Origin: SHZI01 sp964417725
Lineage (GTDB): Bacteria > Pseudomonadota > Gammaproteobacteria > Steroidobacterales > GCA-2729495
DNA length: 7,587 nucleotides
Reading direction: 5' to 3'
NCBI GenBank assembly: GCA_964417725.1
Contig: CAYQIV010000046.1
Span: forward strand, 1-7,587
Under the pieces are notes generated by a model, which worked only from the letters and a program-made list of their open reading frames with translations, was not told the DNA's origin and searched no databases. The position numbers and the translations under genes are program-made. Below are positions 1-6,120 of this stretch, one piece after another (the stretch's first letter is position 1; the number at the start of each line of letters is the position of its first letter).

Positions 1-897
1 CGCACCAACCGCATCCTCAATTCGGTCAAGACCTACGGCAACATCGTCTCCTTCCGCAATCTGGAGGACGCCACCAACGATGCCCTGGCCCTGTTCGGCA
101 ACAAGGATGCCAAGGGCATCGTGCTGCTGAAGCCATACGCCGAGTATTACGCCGAATACCAGGGCAACGTTGCCGAGTTGCAGGCGCTGTTCCCGCTGGG
201 TTCGGCCATTACCGGCGAAGCGGCACAAAAGGCCTTCATCAAGCTGTTCGGCGCCATCCTGCGGCTGAAGAACATCCTCACCGCCTTCGACGACTTTGTC
301 GGCAACGAGATTCTCAGCCAGCGTGATTTTCAAGATTACCAGAGCCTCTACCTGAACCTATACGCCGAATTCCGCAGTGCCTCGGAGGCCGAGAAGGAGA
401 GCATCAACGACGATGTGGTGTTTGAGATCGAACTGATCAAGCAGGTCGAGATCAACGTCGATTACATCCTGATGCTGGTGGAGCAGTACCTGAAGAAGAA
501 GGGTACGGGCGAGGACAAGGAAATCCGCGCCAACATCGAGCGCGCCATCAACGCCAGCCCGAGCTTGCGCAACAAGAAGGACCTCATTGAGCAATTCGTG
601 GATGCCGTGACCACCAAGGGCAAGGTGGATACCCAGTGGCAGGCCTTCATGGCCGCGAAGAAAACCGAGGAGCTGGAGCGCATCATCGCCGAGGAAAACC
701 TCAACGCCGAGGCGACCCACGCCTTTGTCGACAACGCCTTCCGCGACGGCGCCATCCCCAACGCCGGCACCGCCATCACCAGGATACTGCCGCCGGTGTC
801 ACGCTTCTCGAAGGACAACGGGCATGGGCGCAAGAAGCAGACCGTGCTGGACAAGCTGGCCGCCTTCTTCGAGCGCTATTTTGGGCTGGTGAGCTGA
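1..897 (+). CDS. hsdR: Type I restriction enzyme subunit R (HsdR), C-terminal part
   Basis: Partial gene: the frame is already open at base 1 and ends at TGA 895-897, so about 298 C-terminal residues are present and the start, PD-(D/E)XK nuclease and most of the DEAD-type translocase lie upstream. The first residues (RTNRILNSVKTYGNIVSF) match the segment where the HsdR motor passes into its helical C-terminal domain. From about residue 40 the pattern LKPYAEY ... LFP ... FIKLFGAILRLKNIL is typical of the EcoR124-type HsdR C-terminal domain. In that family this domain docks HsdR on the HsdM2S core, and the complex translocates DNA with ATP and cuts unmodified DNA. The rest is charged and helical, ending in a short basic tail (GRKKQTVLDKLAAFFERYFG). 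The C-terminus looks intact. hsdM and hsdS are not in view and are expected upstream. A 50-base gap separates it from the next gene on the same strand, so read-through is likely. Confidence 0.93.
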   Translation, partial: RTNRILNSVKTYGNIVSFRNLEDATNDALALFGNKDAKGIVLLKPYAEYYAEYQGNVAELQALFPLGSAITGEAAQKAFIKLFGAILRLKNILTAFDDFVGNEILSQRDFQDYQSLYLNLYAEFRSASEAEKESINDDVVFEIELIKQVEINVDYILMLVEQYLKKKGTGEDKEIRANIERAINASPSLRNKKDLIEQFVDAVTTKGKVDTQWQAFMAAKKTEELERIIAEENLNAEATHAFVDNAFRDGAIPNAGTAITRILPPVSRFSKDNGHGRKKQTVLDKLAAFFERYFGLVS

Positions 898-934
898 TTG
901 CTTGTGACTCTGGGTTCATCGGCATGCAAGCAGC

Positions 935-940
935 GGGAGG
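935..940 (+). promoter_or_regulatory. Ribosome-binding site fixing the start at 948
   Basis: GGGAGG lies seven bases upstream of ATG 948. The frame is open much further upstream (an ATG at 636 lies inside hsdR, and another ATG is at 924), but only 948 has a well-placed Shine-Dalgarno sequence and clears the hsdR coding region. The protein also begins to look globular there. Confidence 0.7.
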
Positions 941-947
941 CGGCCTG

Positions 948-1778
948 ATGCAGTTCAGCCCAACGTGGTACCTCTTGGAACAGGAGGGACTGCTGGCCCA
1001 GGCCTGCCTCTGCAATGGCCTGACGGCCCTGCGTCGCGCCAATCTGGGGGACAAGAAGGGGCTGTTCTATTCGGCGTTCTTCGAACTGTCGATTGGCTTC
1101 GAGCGGGTGCTGAAGCTGGTCTTGATCCTCGACCATATGGCTCGCAACCAGCTTGTTCCTCCGGACAGCAAGACCGTCGAGGATTACGGGCACAAGCTTC
1201 GCGCCCTCTTCGACGCCGCAAAGGCCGTTTGCGCCGCGCGCAACGTGACCGAACTGGATGGATTTCAGGCCGATTCGTTGCCCATCGTGATCCTGGGCTT
1301 CCTGGACGATTTCGCACACCCCGGCGGGCGCTATTCCAACATCAACAAGCTGACCGGCCACAGGCATCAGGCGATGGCCGACCCAATTGCACGGTGGGGC
1401 GAGATTGCAAGCCAGATCATGCAAACGCAGGCCACGCCCCGGGAACGCGAACGCGCGCAGATGAACGGACGGATGGCAAGTATTGCATTTGGTGATGCTG
1501 CTGCCAGCCTGATGAGTGATCTCGACCAGCAACACGTGGATGTGGCGCTGCTGCACGTCCGAGCGTCGGAACTGGATACTGCCGCCAAGTACGCCATCTA
1601 CGCACTGGTCGTCCTGATCGCCGCATTGCGCGATGTGATCGACTCGCTTTGTGACAGTGCGTGGGCGGTCAATCGGGCTGCTCAATCCGGCGCAGCTGAG
1701 GTTCCAGCCATGAAAGAGTTTTTCCAGTTTGCCTGGGCTGACAAACAGTACGTAATGCGGAAACGGCAGTGGCCATGA
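948..1778 (+). CDS. Uncharacterised helical protein, HEPN-like, paired with primase-helicase
   Basis: I do not recognise this 276-residue protein as a named family. It has no signal peptide, and the sequence predicts mostly alpha helix. A hydrophobic helix pair at residues 39-64 (FFELSIGFERVLKL inside) followed by YGHKLRALFDA at 80-90 resembles the layout of HEPN-type four-helix domains, where an ExxxK-type helix is followed by a G-H-x-L helix. The RNase motif R-x4-6-H is not present, so if it is HEPN-like it is probably a non-catalytic sensor or scaffold. A second notable stretch is FAHPGGRYSNINKLTG (122-137), which looks like a conserved functional loop. The C-terminal half has a long hydrophobic helix (211-230) and an aromatic, basic end. 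The stop overlaps the next start as ATGA, which implies translational coupling and a shared role with the primase-helicase. The HEPN link is inference from pattern only. An adaptor or DNA-binding partner is equally possible. Confidence 0.75.
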   Translation: MQFSPTWYLLEQEGLLAQACLCNGLTALRRANLGDKKGLFYSAFFELSIGFERVLKLVLILDHMARNQLVPPDSKTVEDYGHKLRALFDAAKAVCAARNVTELDGFQADSLPIVILGFLDDFAHPGGRYSNINKLTGHRHQAMADPIARWGEIASQIMQTQATPRERERAQMNGRMASIAFGDAAASLMSDLDQQHVDVALLHVRASELDTAAKYAIYALVVLIAALRDVIDSLCDSAWAVNRAAQSGAAEVPAMKEFFQFAWADKQYVMRKRQWP

Positions 1779-4138
1779 GTTCGATGGCCGAAAGCGATGA
1801 GCTGACCGCACTGCGAGCCGAGAACACGCGCCTCATCGCGTTGCTCGAATCGCACGGCATCGAGTGGCGCCCGCCGTCAAAACCGGCGGCACCGCCAGCG
1901 GAACCGTCAAGGCTGTCCACTGAGGAAACGCTTGCGCTGTTTCGCCGGTTGTTCCGTGGTCGCACCGACGTCTACCCCGTCCGTTGGGAAAGCAAGACGT
2001 CGGGCAAGTCGGGCTACGCGCCGGCCTGTGCGAATGAATGGCGCGCTGGCGTGTGCGAGAAACCGCGCATCAAGTGCGGCGACTGCAGCAATCGCCTGCT
2101 CATCCCGCTGTCGGACACGGTGATCTACAACCATCTGGCCGGTGAGCATACGGTCGGCATCTATCCGCTGATGGAGGACGACAGCTGCTACTTTCTGGCC
2201 GTCGATTTCGACGAGGCGGAATGGCGGGATGACGCGCGAGCGTTCATGCAGTCCTGCGACGAGCTCGGTGTGCCGGCCGCACTGGAAATTTCGCGCTCCG
2301 GAAAAGGCGCACACGCATGGGTGTTCTTCGCCGGCCGTGTCTCGGCCCGTGATGCGCGGCGGCTTGGGACGGCCATCATCAGCCATACCTGCACACGCAC
2401 GCGGCAGCTCCAACTCACCTCCTACGACCGGCTGTTCCCCAACCAGGACACGATGCCCAAGGGTGGGTTCGGCAACCTGATTGCCTTGCCGCTGCAGAAG
2501 GCGCCCAGGGAGATGGGTTTCAGCGTGTTCGTCGATAGCTATCTGTCACCGTACCCGGATCAATGGTCGTTCCTGGCTTCCTTCCAGCCGATGGCGGCGC
2601 ACGACATCGAGCCGACGATCGTGCGGGCCACGGGCGGCGTCCATCCCCTGGACGTTACCTTTATCGACGATGAAGACCTGGCGACGCCGTGGAAGCGCGA
2701 GAGCACTTCGAACAGAAAGCTGGCAGGACCAATACCAAAGTCGCTTCGCGTGATGCTGGCCAACCTGATCTACTTCGAGAAGGCGCAGCTGCCGCAGGCG
2801 CTCGCGAACCGCCTGATCCGCCTGGCCGCCTTTCAGAACCCCGAGTTCTACAAGGCACAGGCGATGCGAATGTCGGTGTGGGACAAGCCGCGCGTCATCG
2901 GCTGCGCTGAGAACTACCCTCAGCACATCGCACTGCCTCGTGGCTGCCTGGACGCCGCCCTGTCATTGCTCCGCGACAACGACATCGTCTGCGATCTGAA
3001 GGACGAGCGTTTCGCCGGTACACCTCTTGACGTCGCCTTCGTCGGCAACCTGCGCATTGACCAGGAGACGGCAGTCGCGGCGATGCTGCAATACGATGCC
3101 GGCGTGCTCTGCGCGCCGACCGCATTCGGCAAGACCGTGACGGCCGCTGCGATGATTGCGCGGCGGGGAGTGAACACTTTGGTCCTGGTGCATCGCACCG
3201 AACTGCTCAAGCAATGGCAAGAACGCCTGCAGGCCTTTCTTGGCGTCGGCAGGGGGGTAGTCGGCACCATCGGCGGCGGCAAGACCCGGCCGACCGGCAG
3301 GATCGATATCGCGGTGATGCAGTCCTTGTCCCGCCAGGGCGAGGTGAACCCGCTGGTCGAGGACTACGGGCAGGTGATCGTCGACGAGTGCCACCACGTC
3401 GGTGCAGTGTCTTTCGACGCCATCCTGAAGCGCGTCAAGGCGAAATACGTGCTCGGTCTGACGGCGACGCCGATCCGCCGCGATGGGCAGCAGCCAATCA
3501 TCTTCATGCAGTGCGGGCCGATCCGCCACACGGCCGCCACGCCCGCTGGCGCTCCCCAGGATTTGGAGGTCGTGCCACGGTCACGCTTCGCGCGGATCGA
3601 CCTAACACCCGAAGCTGGGATTCAGGAGGTGTTCCGTCACTTGGCCAACGATAAGGAACGTACCAGCGCGATCGCAGGAGAAATTCAGGAGGCTTTCGCA
3701 CACGGCCGCAAGGTCCTGGTACTGACCGAGCGGACCGAGCATCTGGACGCTATCCTCGCCGCACTGAATGGACATGAGCCGGCCCCGTTTGTGTTACACG
3801 GCCGAATGTCGAAGAAGCAGCGCGGCACCCTCATTGCTCAACTGGATGCCTTGCCACCCGACGCGCCGCGCATCTTGCTGGCGACTGGAAAGCTGGTCGG
3901 TGAGGGTTTCGACCATCCCCCTCTCGATACCCTGGTACTGGCGATGCCGGTTTCCTGGAAGGGAACGCTGCAGCAGTACGCCGGCCGCCTGCACCGGGAG
4001 CACGCCTCCAAGACCAGGGTTCGGATCATCGATTTCGTCGATTCCGGCCACCCGGCACTGCTCCGAATGTGGGACAAGCGTCAGCGCGGGTACCGAGCGA
4101 TGGGTTACCGGATCGCTGCGGAAGTGGGCGGTTCATGA
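1775..4138 (+). CDS. TOTE-type AEP primase / superfamily 2 helicase fusion
   Basis: About 787 residues. The chosen start is ATG 1775, which overlaps the previous TGA (ATGA); GTG 1769 and ATG 1784 are in-frame alternatives. Order of parts: a short coiled coil (8-29, ELTALRAENTRLIALLE); a Cys4 probable zinc cluster (C85, C94, C101, C104); an AEP primase-like domain with the acidic pair D144/D146 (AVDFDE), SGKGAHAW ending near H180, and GGFGNLIALPLQ at 230-241; a linker; then a complete SF2 helicase. The helicase has APTAFGKT (447-454), DECH (537-540), LTATP (562-566), GEGFDHP (709-715) and QQYAGRLHR (733-741). This matches the primase-helicase of TOTE conflict systems, thought to act on invading nucleic acid. 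Both active sites look intact. No nuclease domain follows motif VI; the protein ends about 45 residues later. Cutting, if any, must come from a partner. It is often annotated simply as a DEAD/DEAH helicase or restriction subunit. The biological role is inferred. Confidence 0.88.
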   Translation: MSSMAESDELTALRAENTRLIALLESHGIEWRPPSKPAAPPAEPSRLSTEETLALFRRLFRGRTDVYPVRWESKTSGKSGYAPACANEWRAGVCEKPRIKCGDCSNRLLIPLSDTVIYNHLAGEHTVGIYPLMEDDSCYFLAVDFDEAEWRDDARAFMQSCDELGVPAALEISRSGKGAHAWVFFAGRVSARDARRLGTAIISHTCTRTRQLQLTSYDRLFPNQDTMPKGGFGNLIALPLQKAPREMGFSVFVDSYLSPYPDQWSFLASFQPMAAHDIEPTIVRATGGVHPLDVTFIDDEDLATPWKRESTSNRKLAGPIPKSLRVMLANLIYFEKAQLPQALANRLIRLAAFQNPEFYKAQAMRMSVWDKPRVIGCAENYPQHIALPRGCLDAALSLLRDNDIVCDLKDERFAGTPLDVAFVGNLRIDQETAVAAMLQYDAGVLCAPTAFGKTVTAAAMIARRGVNTLVLVHRTELLKQWQERLQAFLGVGRGVVGTIGGGKTRPTGRIDIAVMQSLSRQGEVNPLVEDYGQVIVDECHHVGAVSFDAILKRVKAKYVLGLTATPIRRDGQQPIIFMQCGPIRHTAATPAGAPQDLEVVPRSRFARIDLTPEAGIQEVFRHLANDKERTSAIAGEIQEAFAHGRKVLVLTERTEHLDAILAALNGHEPAPFVLHGRMSKKQRGTLIAQLDALPPDAPRILLATGKLVGEGFDHPPLDTLVLAMPVSWKGTLQQYAGRLHREHASKTRVRIIDFVDSGHPALLRMWDKRQRGYRAMGYRIAAEVGGS

Positions 4139-4230
4139 ACCGGTCTTTGCGACATTCCGCAGCCTCCTGCACCGCTCCGAAACGGCCGACCGAGGACCCA
4201 TTCCTGCGGTCAACCATCCGCCACCAAAGA

Positions 4231-4256
4231 ATATTCAATTAAATCAATTAATTATG
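4231..4256. repeat. AT-rich patch with 9-base tandem repeat
   Basis: TCAATTAAA (4235-4243) is followed directly by TCAATTAAT (4244-4252), two near-identical 9-base units in an almost pure A/T stretch within GC-rich DNA. It sits just upstream of the terminator. It could be a protein-binding or recombination site, or simply low-complexity sequence after the operon. Confidence 0.4.
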
Positions 4257-4264
4257 TGAATTCT

Positions 4265-4287
4265 GGCCGCCCTAAAAGCGGCCTTTT
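4265..4287 (+). terminator. Intrinsic terminator of the defence operon
   Basis: A perfect 6-base GC stem, GGCCGC (4265-4270) and GCGGCC (4278-4283), with loop CCTAAAA, is followed by TTTT (4284-4287). It lies 126 bases after the primase-helicase stop and points along its strand. No T-run follows on the - strand, so it appears one-directional. Confidence 0.75.
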
Positions 4288-4556
4288 CTCTGTCTGTGGT
4301 CATCGAATGTGATTTCCCAGATCGCAGCTTTACGTAACCATATGCGATGCCTCCGGCCGCCCTCATCGAGGGATGATGGCCGCGCTTCCGGCGTACGCGA
4401 GAGACGGGTATCGCAAGCCCGCGATCGTGCGGCGGTTTAGATCCGCGCTCAAGTGTCGTCAAACGGTAGACACGTGGGCTGCAAACTGAACCGCCCTGCC
4501 GGCCAAGCGCCGGCCACCGGACGCACCTTCGACACGACCAACTGACGCGCCTTCAC

Positions 4557-4635
4557 TGATACAAAATCTCGTCTCAAAGGACCGCAGATCCGAGGTCTTG
4601 TATCAAACACTCATCACCTGACGGGTCCTTTTGAG
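4557..4635. repeat. Two interleaved inverted repeats
   Basis: The first pair is TGATACAA (4557-4564) with its exact complement TTGTATCA (4598-4605). The second is CTCAAAGGACC (4573-4583) with GGTCCTTTTGAG (4624-4635), complementary except for one extra base. The pairs overlap so that only one can form a simple hairpin at a time, or both as a pseudoknot. GACC (4580-4583) can also pair with GGTC (4594-4597) inside the first repeat. Function unknown: recombination or resolution site, operator, or decayed element end are all possible. Confidence 0.5.
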
Positions 4636-4651
4636 CGCCGCTGGAGATCTG

Positions 4652-4768
4652 TCACGACTGAGCGACCGGCATCTCCGTCGCCCGCCACTCCGGGTATCCG
4701 TCCTCCAGACGTCGGGCGTCGTAGCCCAAAGCGCGCAGCCGGGCGACGGCCTCGAATGACAACACACA
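4652..4768 (-). pseudogene. 3' remnant of a rhodanese-domain gene
   Basis: Read on the - strand, 38 codons ending at TGA 4652-4654 encode CVLSFEAVARLRALGYDARR followed by LEDGYPEWRATEMPVAQS. This closely resembles the C-terminal part of rhodanese-like domains, especially those fused to ArsR-family regulators, where a catalytic cysteine lies just upstream of a CVLS-type segment and the domain ends in an LEDG-PEWRA motif. The rest of the domain is missing: the same frame stays open upstream but no longer resembles rhodanese, and no credible start lies before the MFS stop 109 bases away. I take it as a truncated, non-functional gene. The fragment follows chrA and the MFS gene on the same strand; rhodanese genes are known in chromate and arsenic clusters, so it may once have been the last gene of this operon. 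Confidence is good for the family match, moderate for the exact subfamily. Confidence 0.6.
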
Positions 4769-4877
4769 CCAGAACACGTTTCCCGCCTGCGGCTTACTCT
4801 GCGCATCGATCTCGAGACTGCTCTGGCCGAAACCGCCGGCCGCGCCGACGCTGTGTACGGTGGTGTCGACGGCTTCG

Positions 4878-6104
4878 CTATCGTTCTTCCGGTGGCTTCT
4901 GATGCCGAAACTGCACCAGGAGCAACAAGTCGTAGGCGATTTTCAGTACACCGCAAATGACCAACGGCCAGGCGCGGTACGAGGCGGCGAACATTGCGCC
5001 GGCCAGCGCGGGACTGGCCGCGGCGGCAAGGCTGCGCGGCACGGCGGTGAAGCTCGCGGCGGCCGCCCGCTCCGCCTCGGTGACCACCGCCATCACGTAG
5101 GACGAGCGCGTCGGGACGTCCATCTGCGATAGCGCGGCGCGCACGAGCAGCAGCGTGAGTGCCAGCGGCAGCGTGGGCGCGACAGCTGCGAGCATCAGGG
5201 CGATGCTCGCGGGTATGTGAGTGAACACCATGGTGTTCACAAGCCCGATGCGCTGCGCCAACCAGGCGGCGACCGGGAACGACAGCGCCGACAGCAAGCC
5301 CGACCAGAAGAAGAACACGCCGGCCGCCGTGAGCGACAGGCCGAATCGATCGAACAACCACAGGGCCAACAGCGACTGTACAACGAAGCCGCCGGCGAAG
5401 GCGTCCAGGCAGAACAATGCGGCGAGCTTGACCACGATGCGCCGCGAGGGCCCGAGAGACGTGGTTGCAGTTACGTCACCGGACGGCTGGCGTTTCGGCA
5501 CGCGCGCGTAGAACAGCGCGCCAGCCAGCCCAAGCAAGGCATAGACGACGAACATCGCCCGGATGGCGGACAGCCGGTCGAGCCCGTACGGCGCGAGCGC
5601 ATCGGGCGCCGCAGCGGCCAGGGCACCCGCCGCCGCCAGTGCACCGACCAGGCTGTAGCGGGCGAACAGCCGGGTTCGCCCCGCGGCTTCGACCTCGCGG
5701 GTCAGCGCCGCATGCTCCAGCGGCACGAACACGCTGACGCTGCCGGCCGACGGGTTGACCGTGCCGATGAAAGCGATCACCAGCAGCAGCGCGTAGTCGT
5801 GAACCAGCGCGAACGCCACCCCGGTCGCCACCATCAGGCCGGCGCAAGCCAGCAGTAACCGGGCCGGATCGTGACGGGTGCCGAGCAGGCCTGCGACGAT
5901 CGTGAGCAGGGACGAACCGAACAGCGAGACAGTGGCGACGACGCCGACCTCGAGCGGCGAGAGCCCGAGCGCGAGCAGATAGGCGGGTAGCAGCACGGCG
6001 ACGAAGCCGTCGCCGAAATCGCGCAGCGCCCGCGCGGCCAGCAGGCCGGCCGTTGGCCTGCGCCAGAAGCCGGACGGAAGGCCGGGAGCCCCTGTCGCGC
6101 TCAT
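4878..6104 (-). CDS. MFS permease, chromate/metalloid operon member
   Basis: A 408-residue, very hydrophobic protein of normal length for a 12-helix major facilitator, without a signal peptide. ATG 6102-6104 begins 16 bases after the chrA stop, so it is translated from the same message; the ribosome site is weak (GGG-rich), which suggests coupling. Family marks are RALRDFGDGFVAVLLPAYLL in helix 1 (25-44), a motif-A-like loop GLLGTRHDPARL (72-83) after helix 2, a central polar loop (about 203-222), the matching loop WLAQRIGLVNTM in the second half (281-292), and MDVPTRSSYVMAVV (328-341) in the C-terminal half. Substrate cannot be read from sequence. The position after chrA suggests export of a toxic oxyanion, metalloid or a by-product of its detoxification, by proton antiport in the inner membrane. 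This is inference from context; a drug or sugar transporter role is not excluded. Confidence 0.85.
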   Translation of the reverse strand: MSATGAPGLPSGFWRRPTAGLLAARALRDFGDGFVAVLLPAYLLALGLSPLEVGVVATVSLFGSSLLTIVAGLLGTRHDPARLLLACAGLMVATGVAFALVHDYALLLVIAFIGTVNPSAGSVSVFVPLEHAALTREVEAAGRTRLFARYSLVGALAAAGALAAAAPDALAPYGLDRLSAIRAMFVVYALLGLAGALFYARVPKRQPSGDVTATTSLGPSRRIVVKLAALFCLDAFAGGFVVQSLLALWLFDRFGLSLTAAGVFFFWSGLLSALSFPVAAWLAQRIGLVNTMVFTHIPASIALMLAAVAPTLPLALTLLLVRAALSQMDVPTRSSYVMAVVTEAERAAAASFTAVPRSLAAAASPALAGAMFAASYRAWPLVICGVLKIAYDLLLLVQFRHQKPPEER

Positions 6105-6120
6105 CCCGGCCGGGTGCCCT

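Larger units (their letters stand above)
4139..4651. other. Gene-free junction between the two convergent blocks
   Basis: No open frame here looks like a protein. A - strand frame of 72 codons (4244-4462) runs through the terminator hairpin and has no recognisable features. Besides the AT patch and terminator, I see small hairpins: CCCTC-ATC-GAGGG (4360-4372) inside a CGGCC/GGCCG pair; GTGTC/GACAC (4453-4473); and GCCGGC-CAAGC-GCCGGC (4498-4514), with no T-run. The interleaved inverted repeats at 4557-4635 are listed separately. I found no tRNA gene, integrase or transposase. The stretch probably marks the edge between two independently acquired segments. Confidence 0.6.

Noticed and set aside
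636..947. Extended N-terminus of the 276-residue protein from ATG 636 or 924
   Set aside because: Most of this extension overlaps hsdR in another frame and is an arginine-rich shadow; ATG 948 has the only good ribosome site.
4244..4462. - strand frame of 72 codons in the junction
   Set aside because: It runs through the terminator hairpin and AT patch, has no clear ribosome site and no recognisable motif.
4498..4514. GCCGGC hairpin as a second terminator
   Set aside because: Strong stem but no T-run on either strand.
4139..4651. CRISPR array, tRNA or insertion sequence in the junction
   Set aside because: No regularly spaced repeats, no cloverleaf, and no transposase or integrase frame; the inverted repeats are short and not flanked by visible target duplications.
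4603..5361. - strand frame of 252 codons overlapping the MFS gene
   Set aside because: Rich in Arg, Ala and Gly with low-complexity runs, out of frame with the MFS gene and the rhodanese remnant; a GC-rich shadow.
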